From the NCBI GenBank assembly GCA_031426735.1, contig JASJPK010000076.1, positions 1-64,000 of the forward strand: 64,000 nucleotides of DNA, in the 5' to 3' direction. Position 1 is the stretch's first letter; every line of letters begins with the position of its first letter. The position numbers and the translations under genes were made by a program. This document shows positions 1 through 9,625 of this stretch, one piece after another. The notes beneath the pieces are model-generated. The model saw only the letters and a program-made list of their open reading frames with translations. It was not told the origin of the DNA and ran no database searches. Source of the stretch: PFJX01 sp031426735 (GTDB lineage Bacteria; Pseudomonadota; Gammaproteobacteria; Burkholderiales; Thiobacillaceae).

Positions 1-722
1 CGGAACGCTATTTCGGCCAGATCAACTACATGAACCAGTACGCCGCCGTGCTCTATGCGATGGATATCGGTCAGGCTGAGCTGGTGGCGATGAAAGAGGC
101 GAGCGCGAAGGACTGGATGGCCCAGCATAAGGACATCGTCGTGGTGCTGGCCATGCCGGAGGTGCCGGTGGCCGGCGTCGTGGTCAACGACAAGTTGGAC
201 GACGCGCTCAAGGACAAGCTGCGCAGCGCCTTCACCCGCCTCGACAAGGATCTCGATGCACGTCTGCAGCGCGTCAAACTCGGGGCATTCGAACCGGCCG
301 ACAAGGCGGACTTTCATGAGGTCTCGACGCGCGGTTTCTATACGCCCGAAGTGCTGCCCGGCGCCAGTATCCTGGCCGCCGAACAGGTCAAGAAACTCAT
401 CGATCAACGCGTTCCCTTGTTCGATGTGCGGCCGCTGGCGCAATATCGTGAAGCGCATATTCTTGGTGCAGTCAGCGTGCCCTATCAGATGAACAGCCCG
501 AAGGAAGTCGAGTACGACGATGGCGTCGATGCCTTCGATCTGGCCAAATTGCCGAAGGACAAGAATGCCCCGATGATTTTTCAGTGCAACGGCGCCGAAT
601 GCTGGTACAGCTACAAGGCCGCGCGCTACATGGTGAAACGCGGTTACACGAAGGTTTACTGGTTCCGTACCGGATTGCCGGCATGGAAGGCGTCGGGTTT
701 CCCTGTACGCTCGGGCGCTTGA
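1..722 (+). CDS. PhnD-like periplasmic binding domain fused to rhodanese (5' end outside window)
   Basis: The reading frame is open from the first base, so the ATG at 30 is internal and the N-terminus lies outside the window. The visible first ~100 residues resemble the end of a phosphonate/phosphate-type (PhnD) solute-binding protein: a hydrophobic strand, then an AGVVVNDKL-like segment and a helix of the 'LKDKLRSAF' type. From about residue 115 a rhodanese domain follows, with LFDVRP, an H-I-L-G-A turn and a catalytic loop FQCNGAECW; the first Cys is the likely persulfide-carrying residue. Known rhodaneses move sulfane sulfur or sense redox state. A periplasmic sulfur role here is inference. 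It lies 38 bp upstream of pilG on the same strand but has no obvious pilus role. Confidence 0.75.
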   Translation, partial: ERYFGQINYMNQYAAVLYAMDIGQAELVAMKEASAKDWMAQHKDIVVVLAMPEVPVAGVVVNDKLDDALKDKLRSAFTRLDKDLDARLQRVKLGAFEPADKADFHEVSTRGFYTPEVLPGASILAAEQVKKLIDQRVPLFDVRPLAQYREAHILGAVSVPYQMNSPKEVEYDDGVDAFDLAKLPKDKNAPMIFQCNGAECWYSYKAARYMVKRGYTKVYWFRTGLPAWKASGFPVRSGA

Positions 723-760
723 GCCGGATAGAAACAACAAACAGTATGCAAGGAGGTAGC

Positions 761-1168
761 TTGGAGAATTCCAACATCGGTGCCAATGATCTAGCTGGCG
801 CCAGAGTGATGGTGATCGACGACAGCAATACCATCCGTCGCAGCGCCGAAATCTTTCTGCTCAAGGCCGGATGCGAAGTCATTCTGGCCGAAGACGGGTT
901 CGATGCCCTGGCCAAGATAGCCGACCATCAGCCGGAGGTGATCTTCGTCGACATCATGATGCCGCGCCTTGACGGCTATCAAACCTGTGCACTGATCAAG
1001 AAAAATCCGCGTCTGCACGAGATTCCCGTGATCATGTTGTCGAGCAAGGACGGTTTGTTCGACCGTGCGCGCGGTCGTCTGGTCGGCTCGGATGAATATC
1101 TCACCAAGCCGTTCACCAAAGACACCCTGTTGGAGGCGGTCCGCCGCCACCGACCGCAAAGTTCGTAA
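761..1168 (+). CDS. pilG: Twitching motility response regulator PilG
   Basis: Single-domain CheY-like receiver. Visible motifs are VMVIDDSNTIRR (acidic pair), FVDIMMPRLDG (phosphoacceptor Asp), an MLSSKDG loop and the conserved Lys in YLTKPF. In the Pil-Chp pathway PilG is phosphorylated by ChpA and promotes pilus extension and cAMP signalling. I chose the TTG at 761 because a strong AGGAGG lies at 751-756, four bases upstream; it gives 135 aa, the usual PilG length. The ATG at 746 is in frame but its own upstream region has no Shine-Dalgarno and it would bury this one inside the gene. The next gene, pilH, starts 12 bp downstream. Confidence 0.93.
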   Translation: MENSNIGANDLAGARVMVIDDSNTIRRSAEIFLLKAGCEVILAEDGFDALAKIADHQPEVIFVDIMMPRLDGYQTCALIKKNPRLHEIPVIMLSSKDGLFDRARGRLVGSDEYLTKPFTKDTLLEAVRRHRPQSS

Positions 1169-1180
1169 CAGGAAACCATC

Positions 1181-1546
1181 ATGCCCGTCAAAAGAGTGTT
1201 GATCGTGGATGACTCGCCTACCGAGCGTTTCTTCCTGACCGATGTGCTGCGCAAGCAGGGTTACGAAGTGCTCACCGCGGAAAGCGGCGAACAGGGCGTC
1301 TCCGTCGCCAAGCAGGAAAAACCCGACCTGATCCTGATGGATGTGGTCATGCCCGGCCTGAACGGTTTCCAGGCGACGCGCCAGTTGTCGCGCAATGCGG
1401 AAACCCAATCCATTCCGGTGATCATGTGCACGACCAAGGGACAGGAAACCGACCGGGTCTGGGGGATGCGCCAGGGGGCCATCGACTATCTGGTCAAGCC
1501 GGTGGTGCCGGAAGAGTTGATTGCCAAGGTCAAGGCGCTGGACTGA
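1181..1546 (+). CDS. pilH: Twitching motility response regulator PilH
   Basis: 121-residue CheY-like receiver, matching the usual PilH length. It shows VLIVDDSPTERFF at the N-terminus, LILMDVVMPGLNG around the phosphorylation Asp, an MCTTKG switch loop and YLVKPV with the conserved Lys. In the Pil-Chp system PilH is the second regulator, thought to favour pilus retraction or act as a phosphate sink for ChpA. An AGGAAA sequence precedes the ATG. Its TGA stop shares one base with the pilI ATG (TGATG), so the two are probably translationally coupled. Confidence 0.93.
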   Translation: MPVKRVLIVDDSPTERFFLTDVLRKQGYEVLTAESGEQGVSVAKQEKPDLILMDVVMPGLNGFQATRQLSRNAETQSIPVIMCTTKGQETDRVWGMRQGAIDYLVKPVVPEELIAKVKALD

Positions 1547-2058
1547 TGCAGAGCAAGCAAAGTCTGCGTGAGTTTCAGACTCAGCTAGCGGAAAAGCTCA
1601 AGCTTGCGCAGGGCTCGCACGAGGTCTCGTCCAAGCTGGGCTTTGCCGCCGGTGGCCAGAATTGGCTGGTCAATCTCGATCAGGTCAATGAAGTGGTCAC
1701 TGTCTCCGGCCTTACCGAAGCGCCCTGGGCGCATGCCTGGTTTGTCGGCGTCGCCAGCGTGCGCGGTGCGCTTTACGGTTGCACCGACCTGGCCGCCTTC
1801 CTTGGATTGGCCGAACCCATGCCGGCAGGCGAGTCGCGACTGCTGCTGGTGCATCCTCGCTTCGGTGTCAACGCAGCGCTACGCATCGAACGTGCGCTTG
1901 GGCTGCGCGCTATCGCCGAACTCCGGCCCGAGCCATTGCCGACAGACTCGGCTGCGTGGGAAGTCGCGCGCTGGCGCGGCGCGGACGATCAGATCTGGCT
2001 CGAAATCAGTATGCAACAGTTGGTCGCGACGCCTGGTTTTCTGGAAGCAGGTTTGTAA
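1546..2058 (+). CDS. pilI: CheW-like adaptor PilI
   Basis: 170 aa CheW-like coupling protein linking the receptor PilJ to the kinase ChpA in the pole-localised Pil-Chp array. The start is the ATG that overlaps the pilH stop; a longer open frame upstream is only a shadow of pilH. CheW-fold features are a GFAAGGQNWLVNLDQVNEV strand pair near residue 35, a GVASVRGALYGCTDL segment near residue 70 (the family's 'G-x-x-x-x-RG-x-x-x-P-x-x-D-L' region, with Gly-Cys for the usual Pro) and RLLLVHPRFG. Its position between pilH and pilJ is the standard order. Confidence 0.9.
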   Translation: MQSKQSLREFQTQLAEKLKLAQGSHEVSSKLGFAAGGQNWLVNLDQVNEVVTVSGLTEAPWAHAWFVGVASVRGALYGCTDLAAFLGLAEPMPAGESRLLLVHPRFGVNAALRIERALGLRAIAELRPEPLPTDSAAWEVARWRGADDQIWLEISMQQLVATPGFLEAGL

Positions 2059-2110
2059 TGGTCTGTCTGTTTCGGGTGGCGGGCAGTGTTAACTTTGAAG
2101 AGGAATCGCA

Positions 2111-4219
2111 ATGGCGATGAGCAAGCCGAACATGGCTATCGGCAAGGTATTCGGGCAGCTGACCGAAAAAATCGGTCCTGGCATCGGGCAATATTTGAAT
2201 CGCTGGATGTCGCTCGATCCGGATCGGATTCCCTTGCTCAGCCGGATCAATCCGGCGCAACGTCACCAGACGCTGGTGGTCGTATTGCTGGTTGCGCTGC
2301 TGTTGGCCGCTTTGCTGATCGTCTGGAACACCGTTCAGGTCGGCAATCGCGCCGAGTACATCGAGATTTCGACGCGTCTGCAGATGTTGTCGCAGCGCTA
2401 TACCAAAACCGCACAGCAGGCGGTGCTCGGCAACAAATTCGCTTTCGGACAGCTGGAAGACAGCCGCAAGGCGTTCGCCGAAGGCCTCGATATCCTGATC
2501 GACGGCGGTGCTGGCGTACCTTCCTCACCCGGCTTCATTCAGAGCGATCTGTCCGAATTGAAGAAGCGTTGGGATATTTCCAAGAAGGACATTCAGTATC
2601 TGGTCGGCCAGCAAATCATGCTGGTCGAACTGGGGCGAGCGTTGATGGAAATCAACCAGAGAAACACTGAATTGCTCGACTTGACCGAACAAATCGTCGC
2701 GCTGTTGCCGGCCGACTCGAAAAAACAACTCGCCTTCGCCAACCAGCAAGCCTTGTGGACCCAGCGCATGGCAAAAAACGCTAATGCCTTGCTGTCCTCC
2801 GATGTGATCAACCCGGAAACCGCATTCCAGCTCGGCCAGGATTTGACGACCTTCCGCGAAGTCTTGAATGGCTTGATGCAAGGTAGCCCAATGCTGGGCG
2901 TAGTGGCGGTGAATGATGCCGATGCGCGCGAAAAACTGCTCGAACTGGAAGAAGTGTTCACCCGCTTTGAGAAACAGGCCAATCACATCCTGAAGAGCAT
3001 GCCGCAACTGGTCGAAGCGAAGCGGGCGGCGCGCGAGATTTTCGACGAATCCGAGCAACTGCTGACTCTGACGCAGCGTGTCACGGAGCGCTACCAGGGC
3101 TTGGGCAGCGGTTTTTACCTGCTCATGGCCATTGTCTTCAGCCTGCTGGCGCTGGGCGCATTGTTGATGCTGGGCGTCATCAACGTGCAGACGGCGCAGC
3201 GTCGTGCGGAAGAGGCAGCGCAGGAAAACCAGCGCAACCAGGACGCCATTCTGCGTTTGCTGAATGAAATGGGCGATCTGGCGGAAGGCGATCTGACCGT
3301 GCAGGCCACGGTGACGGAAGACATTACCGGTGCCATCGCCGACTCGGTCAACTACGCTATCGAAGAGCTGCGCATGCTGGTGCAGGGTATCAACCGCGCC
3401 GCGCAACAGGTCACGCAGACCACCTCCGAAGCGCGTTCGAGTTCGGAACAACTGCTTGCCGCCGCCGAACAGCAATCGCAACAGATCAGCGAAACCACTG
3501 CGGCGGTGACCCAGATGTCCAGTTCCATCGTGCAGGTTTCGCAGAATGCGGCCGAATCGGCGCGGGTGGCGAACCAGTCGCTCGATACCGCGCGGCGCGG
3601 CGGCGATTCGGTGCGCGGCGCCATTGCCGGCATGAACGCCATTCGCGATCAGATCCAGGAGACCTCCAAGCGCATCAAGCGACTGGGCGAGTCTTCCCAG
3701 GAGATCGGCGAAATCGTCGATCTGATCTCCGACATTACCGAACAGACCAACATCCTCGCCTTGAACGCCGCTATTCAGGCGGCGGCGGCAGGCGAAGCCG
3801 GACGCGGTTTCAGTGTGGTGGCGGAAGAAGTGCAACGTCTGGCGGAGCGTTCCGCCAAGGCGACGCGACGCATCGGCGCCATCGTCAAGACCATTCAGAG
3901 CGATACCCAGGATGCGGTCAACGCGATGGAATCTTCCACTCAGGGCGTGGTGGAGGGGACGGTCCGTTCCGATGCGGCGGGCAGTTCGCTGGCCGAAATC
4001 GAATCGGTTTCCGACCAGCTCGCCCACCTCATCCAGAATATTTCCGAGGCGACGCATGCTCAGGCCAGTACCGCCGAGCGGATCGCCGGCAACATGCAGC
4101 GGATTCTGGAAGTGACCGGACTGGCGTCTACCGCCGCGCGCGGCAGTGCCAATTCCATTGGCGAATTGGCGGTGCTTTCGAATGAACTGAAAGTGTCCGT
4201 TTCGGGTTTCAAGCTTTAA
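2111..4219 (+). CDS. pilJ: Methyl-accepting chemotaxis receptor PilJ
   Basis: 702-residue transmembrane receptor of the Pil-Chp system. A cytoplasmic N-tail of about 50 residues leads to TM1 (VVVLLVALLLAALLIVW, about 57-73). A periplasmic helical sensor domain with PilJ-type repeats (RLQMLSQRYTKTAQQ; LWTQRMAKNANAL) follows, then TM2 (about 332-358, YLLMAIVFSLLALGALLML), a HAMP-like region and a long signalling coiled coil. The conserved MCP hairpin tip, EQTNILALNAAIQAA, begins near residue 542. In this receptor class the periplasmic domain is linked to sensing of PilA and surface contact. GAGGA upstream supports the ATG at 2111. chpA starts 36 bp downstream. Confidence 0.94.
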   Translation: MAMSKPNMAIGKVFGQLTEKIGPGIGQYLNRWMSLDPDRIPLLSRINPAQRHQTLVVVLLVALLLAALLIVWNTVQVGNRAEYIEISTRLQMLSQRYTKTAQQAVLGNKFAFGQLEDSRKAFAEGLDILIDGGAGVPSSPGFIQSDLSELKKRWDISKKDIQYLVGQQIMLVELGRALMEINQRNTELLDLTEQIVALLPADSKKQLAFANQQALWTQRMAKNANALLSSDVINPETAFQLGQDLTTFREVLNGLMQGSPMLGVVAVNDADAREKLLELEEVFTRFEKQANHILKSMPQLVEAKRAAREIFDESEQLLTLTQRVTERYQGLGSGFYLLMAIVFSLLALGALLMLGVINVQTAQRRAEEAAQENQRNQDAILRLLNEMGDLAEGDLTVQATVTEDITGAIADSVNYAIEELRMLVQGINRAAQQVTQTTSEARSSSEQLLAAAEQQSQQISETTAAVTQMSSSIVQVSQNAAESARVANQSLDTARRGGDSVRGAIAGMNAIRDQIQETSKRIKRLGESSQEIGEIVDLISDITEQTNILALNAAIQAAAAGEAGRGFSVVAEEVQRLAERSAKATRRIGAIVKTIQSDTQDAVNAMESSTQGVVEGTVRSDAAGSSLAEIESVSDQLAHLIQNISEATHAQASTAERIAGNMQRILEVTGLASTAARGSANSIGELAVLSNELKVSVSGFKL

Positions 4220-4255
4220 CAGGCTTCGAGCTTTAACTGCTTAGGAAGAGTCGCC

Positions 4256-7200
4256 ATGAGCGTTGAGACAGAATTTGATCTGGGGTCGCTGACATGGGTA
4301 AAAGGCGAACTCGATAACGCCCTGGAAGCGGCGCGTGCGGCGATTGCCGGTTGGAACGGCACGGACAGCAACCCGCTCAAAGCGGCGGCGGCGCATCTGC
4401 ACCAGGTCTATGGCGCACTCCAGATCGTCGACTTGCAGGGTGTCTCGCAAGTCGCCAACGAGACCGAACGGCTGCTGGCCGAGATGTCGTTGCGCGAGGA
4501 TTTGCGCAACGCCGATTCGGGCGAGATCGTCCTGCGTGCGATTGCCGCACTCAAGGGTTACCTGGACGAACTGATGTCCGGTGCGCCACATACCGAATTG
4601 AAGCTGGCGGCGACGTTGCAGGCCGTGATGACGCGGCGCGGCGCCGAAGCGCCGGCACCGAGCGAATTGTTCTATCCGGATACCAGCGTGCGGAGTCCGC
4701 GCGAAGCGCCGGAACTGCCCCTGGACGATGTCGCCCGCAACCGCGCGGTGCGCAGCGCGCGCTTGCGTTACCAGAAAGGCTTGCTGCAATTTTTGCAGAA
4801 CAAGGAAGCGATGGCCGGCCTCATGCAGATGCATGACGCGGTCAGTTTTGTCGAGAAACTGGCGCCGGGTCCCGCCCAGTACACCTTCTGGTGGACAGCG
4901 GCGGGCCTGATGGAATCGCTCCGGCGCGGTGGCGTGCCGACCGACTTCTGGCTGAAGCGATTGTGCGGCCGCATCGACATGCAGATGCGCCGCCTGATGG
5001 ACGGTTCGCGCCAACTCGCCGACCGTCTGTTCCGCGACGTACTGTTTTATGTGGCGCAGGATGCTTCTTCCAGCGGTCGCGCGGCGCAGGCCAAGGAACT
5101 GTTCGGTCTGACGCACTTTTTCCCGGCTGCGGAAAGCGGCCAGGATGCCGGCGCGCGCGCGCAGTTGACGGTGTTGCGCGACAACCTGGCCAGCGCCAAG
5201 GATCACTGGATTCGCTACTGCGCCGGCCGCACCGAGAGCCTGCAGCCATTCCAGCATGCGGCGTTGGCGCTGTTCGAAGCGGCGACGCATCTGCCCAACC
5301 AGGACATGCTGGCTTTGACGCGTATCGTTCAGGCCGTGGCGAAACGGCTGCCCGGCGAAGCCGACGCTACCCAGAACGAAGCACTGCAACTGGAAATGGC
5401 GACCGCCCTGCTGCTCGCGCAAAATGCCGCCGAACACTATGCGGCGCTGGGTGACGAGTTCAACCGCCAGGCCAGTAGTCAGGCCATGCGTTTGCAGGCG
5501 GCGATCGACCCGCACTTCGATACTTCGACGATTCCCGATGTGCCGATGCTGGACGAGATTTCGCGTGCGGCGCAGGAAAAGCTGGTCGTTGCGCAAGTGA
5601 CCCAGGAAATCCAGGCCAACCTGAATCGGGTCGAGGAAATACTCGATCGCTTCTTCCGCGATGCCGGCGAACGCGCCGGCTTGCCGATGGTGCCGAGTCT
5701 GATGAAACAGATTCTGGGAGCGCTCAATATTCTGCAACTCGACGTCGCTGCCGATCTGGTGCGCGAGGCGATCCAGCGCATCGAACATTTCACCGAAGCG
5801 GATGCCCGCATTGCGCCGGAAAATCTCAACTGGGTGGCGGAAGCGCTGTCGACCCTGGGGATTTACCTGGACGCGCTGCGGCATGGCCGCGACGACAGCC
5901 AGACCCTGTCCGGATTGCTGGCGCAGCCGGAAGTCGTCGTGCCGGCGGAAGTGTCGGTGGAAGCGCAGATCCGTACGGATACCGATCGAATCAAGGAATC
6001 CGTGCAGCAATGGGGCGCCGCAGGTGGCGATGCGCAAGCCCGCGAAACCCTCAAATCCGAACTCGGTCAGCTCGCCCGCGATGCCGATCTGGTTGGCGAC
6101 GCGGCGTTGCGCGGACAGGCCGACGCCGCGATGAAGGCGTTGGAGGCCGCAAACGATGCGGTCAATCCTGCGCAAGCCGTGCTGCAAGCGGTGCAGGACA
6201 TCGGCGCGGCCGCCATTGTCGAAGCGCCGGCGCCGAGTGCCGAAGCGGTTCGCTTGGCGGCGGCCTCGGATGAGGATGTCGATCAGGAAATGCTGAGCAC
6301 CTTCATCGAGGAAGCGCATGAAGTCATCGGCAATATCGTCGCCCAGGTCTTGCGCCTGAATGTCAGTCCTTACGACAACGAGGCGTTCACCTCGGTCCGG
6401 CGCAGTTTCCATACCCTCAAGGGCAGCGGCCGCATGGTCGGTCTGACCGATCTGGCGGAGCCCGCCTGGGAAGTTGAACAGACGCTCAACACCTGGCTGC
6501 GCGATGAAAAAGTGCCCAGTTCGGAAATGCTCGATTTCCTGGAAAACGCTGCCAATACCTTCATGGTGTGGGTGTCCACGCTGGAGGAGCAGGGCCGGGT
6601 TCATGTCGAATCCGCAGCGTTGATCAACGCTGCGCGCAAATTGCGCGGTGAGCCAACGCCTGCACCGGTGCCGGTACTGGAGAATCCGCCCCCAAAAGCT
6701 GAAGCCGGCGTCGCGGCCCAGTCTGGCCAAACCGCCGGCCACGACGAGTCAGACCAGACCGATACCGGCAACGCGACCGCTGCAGCAGAGATCGTAGCGG
6801 AGCCGGAAGCGGCAATCGGCGTTGAAGTCGATATCGACGGCCATCTGCTTCCCGCTGAATTATTCGACATCTTCACCGACGAGGCTGCGCAACGTCTGTC
6901 CGATTTGGCCAGCGATCTGGCCGAAATGGCGCGCGGCCAACGGCCGGCAAGCTGGGAGGCGTTCATTCGTGCTGCCCATACGCTGGCGGGGATCTCGCGC
7001 ACCACCGGTTTCATGCCGTTGGCCGATGCAGCCCACGCGGTTGAAATCTGGGCCGGGCAATGGCCGGATAAAACCGTGCCTTTGCCGCAACCGGTGATTG
7101 CTCATGTGGAAACTGCGCTCGACCATCTGACCCAGGCAGTGCAGGGGATTCTGGTGCGACGCTTCCCGGTTGCCATGCCGGAAGTCGACGCCGCACTGGC

Positions 7201-9625
7201 CTTGACGCAACCGCCGCCGCAACCGCCGGAGGAAGCGATACCGGAATCGGCGGCCCCGGAACCGGAATTGGCTGTGGAACTTCCGGAAGAAGCGCCGCAG
7301 CCTGAAGTCGAAGACGAAACCGAACTCGAAGCCGCCGAAGCTGAAGCAGCCGCCATCATTGCCGCTGCGCAGGTGCATGTGGTGCCGCCCGCACCGGCGC
7401 ATGACGAACTCGATGAGCAGTTGCTGCCGATTTTCCTCGAAGAGGCTGCGGATCTGTTGCCGCGTATCGGCGGCATCCTCCGCCAGTGGCGAGGCGCGCC
7501 CGAAGACAACTCTGCGCGCGAAGCGCTCAAGCGAGCCCTGCATACGTTGAAAGGTTCGGCACGCATGGCCGGTGCCATGCGCTTGGGTGAGGCCGTGCAT
7601 GCACTGGAAACCCAGGTCATCGAACGCGGTGAGCAGATTGTTGCGCCGGCTTATCTGGATTCGCTGGAAGCCGCTTATGATCATTTCACCGATGTCATCG
7701 ATCACCTCAAATCCGGAGCTGTCGCGCCTGAGCCTGCCGCATCCCCCGAGACCGCGGCGGCCAGTCAGGCAAGCGTTATGCCGGCTGGTTTGGTCATGCC
7801 GGCGGCACGGATCGATGACGAGATGCGTACACGCCAGTCGTTGCGCCTCAAGTCCGACATCATGGACACCTTGCTCAACGAGGCGGGGGAAGTAGCGATT
7901 GCGCGCGCACGCATCGAGAACGTGCTGGCATCCTACAAACAGACCGCGCAGGAACTGGCGTCCAACGTCGAACGTCTGCGTTCGCAATTGCGCGAACTGG
8001 AAATTCAGGCCGAATCGCAAATGCATTCGCGTCTGTCGCAAGTGGACGAAGGCCATTTCGATCCGCTCGAATTCGACCGTTTCACGCGTTTGCAGGAACT
8101 CACCCGCTTGATGGCGGAAAGCGTCAACGACGTTTCCACGGCACAGGACAACCTGCTTTCCGGTCTCAACGAAACCGACAACGCACTCTTGCTGCAATCG
8201 CGCATGACGCGCAATTTGCAGCAGGAACTCATGCACATCCGCATGGTGCCGCTGAATACGCTGGCCGAACGTCTGCATCGCGTGGTGCGACAAACCGCCA
8301 AGGAAACCGGACGCAAGGCGCAGTTGGACCTGGACGGCGGCCAGACCGAAATGGATCGCGCCGTGCTCGACAAGATCGCCGCGCCGCTGGAACACCTGGT
8401 CCGCAATGCCGTCGCGCATGGGGTGGAAACCCCGGAAAACCGTACCCAGGCCGGCAAGGCCGAATATGGTGAATTGCGATTGTTGGCGCGCCAGGAAGGC
8501 AACGAAATCGTCATTACCCTGGCCGACGATGGCGCCGGAATCGATCTGGCGGCGGTGCGCGAGCAGGCTGAGGCGCGGGGCTGGTTGAAGCCGGGCGATG
8601 AGGTCGGCCCGGAACAACTGGAGCAGTTGTTGTTCCGCTCCGGCTTTTCCACCGCCAAGGAGGTCACCGAAGTGGCCGGACGCGGCGTCGGTCTCGATGT
8701 CGTGAAGAACGAGATCGCCGGTATCGGTGGCCGCGTAAAACTGGAAACCGAACCCGGCAAGGGCGCCCGTTTCACGATCCGCCTACCGCTGACACTGGCG
8801 TTGACGCAGGTCGTGCTGGCCCGTGCCGGCGGTCAGACCTGGGCGTTGCCCGCGTCGCTGGTCACGCTGGTGCGCGAATTCAAGGTCGATCAGGTGCAGG
8901 CCCTGCACGAAGCCGGTTATCTGGAGCTGAACGGCGAGCAGTTCCCGCTGCGTACCCTGGCCGATCTGGTCGGTCGCAAGGCGCAGCCGGGCGAAGGGCG
9001 CTATCGCACCGTGCTGTTGTTGCATGCCGGCGCGCAGCGCCTGGCGATTCGTATCGATGCGCTGGAAGGCAATTACGAAGCGGTGGTCAAGAATATCGGG
9101 CCGCAACTCGCCCGGATTGCCGGCATCAGCGGCGCCACGGTATTGGGCGATGGCCGCGTCGCCCTGATACTGAACCCGTTCCAGTTGGCCGAACGGGCGC
9201 CCGCCACCCTGATCGAGCACGAGCCGGAAATCGTCGAACTGGCGCCGCTGGTCATGGTGGTGGATGACTCGCTGACCGTACGCAAGATCACCACGCGCTT
9301 CCTTCAGCGCGAAGGCTATCGGGTCTGTACTGCGCGTGACGGTGTCGAGGCGCTGGAATTGCTGGAGGATGAAATGCCGGCGGTGATGCTGCTGGATATC
9401 GAAATGCCCCGCATGGATGGCTTCGAAGTGGTGCGCCACGTGCGCGCTGGCGCTACGACGCGCGATCTGCCGATCATCATGATCACCTCACGCACGGCCG
9501 ACAAACACCGCAGCCATGCACTGGAGGGCGGTGTCGACGCCTACATGGGCAAGCCGTATCAGGAAGACGAGCTGCTGGCCGAAATCCAGCGCCTGTCAGG
9601 GCAGACCGTAGCAACCCAGTCGTAG
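4256..9625 (+). CDS. chpA: Hybrid CheA-type histidine kinase ChpA (PilL)
   Basis: 1789 aa chemosensory kinase. The first ~550 residues are alpha-helical and FimL-like, with no phosphorylatable His seen. Three His phosphotransfer domains follow: SFHTLKGSGR (His719), AAHTLAGISR (His908) and ALHTLKGSAR (His1096), separated by Pro/Ala/Glu-rich linkers. Then come a dimerisation/ATPase core (HLVRNAVAHGVE near 1380; GRGVGLDVVK), a CheW-like domain and a C-terminal receiver with VVDDSLTVRK and LLDIEMPRMDG (Asp1714). Pseudomonas ChpA carries more phosphotransfer domains, so this version is reduced. It should phosphorylate PilG and PilH. The TAG stop lies inside a REP-like repeat. Confidence 0.93.
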   Translation: MSVETEFDLGSLTWVKGELDNALEAARAAIAGWNGTDSNPLKAAAAHLHQVYGALQIVDLQGVSQVANETERLLAEMSLREDLRNADSGEIVLRAIAALKGYLDELMSGAPHTELKLAATLQAVMTRRGAEAPAPSELFYPDTSVRSPREAPELPLDDVARNRAVRSARLRYQKGLLQFLQNKEAMAGLMQMHDAVSFVEKLAPGPAQYTFWWTAAGLMESLRRGGVPTDFWLKRLCGRIDMQMRRLMDGSRQLADRLFRDVLFYVAQDASSSGRAAQAKELFGLTHFFPAAESGQDAGARAQLTVLRDNLASAKDHWIRYCAGRTESLQPFQHAALALFEAATHLPNQDMLALTRIVQAVAKRLPGEADATQNEALQLEMATALLLAQNAAEHYAALGDEFNRQASSQAMRLQAAIDPHFDTSTIPDVPMLDEISRAAQEKLVVAQVTQEIQANLNRVEEILDRFFRDAGERAGLPMVPSLMKQILGALNILQLDVAADLVREAIQRIEHFTEADARIAPENLNWVAEALSTLGIYLDALRHGRDDSQTLSGLLAQPEVVVPAEVSVEAQIRTDTDRIKESVQQWGAAGGDAQARETLKSELGQLARDADLVGDAALRGQADAAMKALEAANDAVNPAQAVLQAVQDIGAAAIVEAPAPSAEAVRLAAASDEDVDQEMLSTFIEEAHEVIGNIVAQVLRLNVSPYDNEAFTSVRRSFHTLKGSGRMVGLTDLAEPAWEVEQTLNTWLRDEKVPSSEMLDFLENAANTFMVWVSTLEEQGRVHVESAALINAARKLRGEPTPAPVPVLENPPPKAEAGVAAQSGQTAGHDESDQTDTGNATAAAEIVAEPEAAIGVEVDIDGHLLPAELFDIFTDEAAQRLSDLASDLAEMARGQRPASWEAFIRAAHTLAGISRTTGFMPLADAAHAVEIWAGQWPDKTVPLPQPVIAHVETALDHLTQAVQGILVRRFPVAMPEVDAALALTQPPPQPPEEAIPESAAPEPELAVELPEEAPQPEVEDETELEAAEAEAAAIIAAAQVHVVPPAPAHDELDEQLLPIFLEEAADLLPRIGGILRQWRGAPEDNSAREALKRALHTLKGSARMAGAMRLGEAVHALETQVIERGEQIVAPAYLDSLEAAYDHFTDVIDHLKSGAVAPEPAASPETAAASQASVMPAGLVMPAARIDDEMRTRQSLRLKSDIMDTLLNEAGEVAIARARIENVLASYKQTAQELASNVERLRSQLRELEIQAESQMHSRLSQVDEGHFDPLEFDRFTRLQELTRLMAESVNDVSTAQDNLLSGLNETDNALLLQSRMTRNLQQELMHIRMVPLNTLAERLHRVVRQTAKETGRKAQLDLDGGQTEMDRAVLDKIAAPLEHLVRNAVAHGVETPENRTQAGKAEYGELRLLARQEGNEIVITLADDGAGIDLAAVREQAEARGWLKPGDEVGPEQLEQLLFRSGFSTAKEVTEVAGRGVGLDVVKNEIAGIGGRVKLETEPGKGARFTIRLPLTLALTQVVLARAGGQTWALPASLVTLVREFKVDQVQALHEAGYLELNGEQFPLRTLADLVGRKAQPGEGRYRTVLLLHAGAQRLAIRIDALEGNYEAVVKNIGPQLARIAGISGATVLGDGRVALILNPFQLAERAPATLIEHEPEIVELAPLVMVVDDSLTVRKITTRFLQREGYRVCTARDGVEALELLEDEMPAVMLLDIEMPRMDGFEVVRHVRAGATTRDLPIIMITSRTADKHRSHALEGGVDAYMGKPYQEDELLAEIQRLSGQTVATQS

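Noticed and set aside
584..760. N-terminal extension of PilG from ATG 584
   Set aside because: It overlaps the rhodanese coding sequence and adds residues with no receiver similarity; the AGGAGG before TTG 761 fits better.
4241..6742. 833-aa open frame on the minus strand opposite chpA
   Set aside because: It is a codon-bias shadow: chpA shows clear family motifs on the plus strand, and the antisense product has low-complexity Arg/Gln/His composition.
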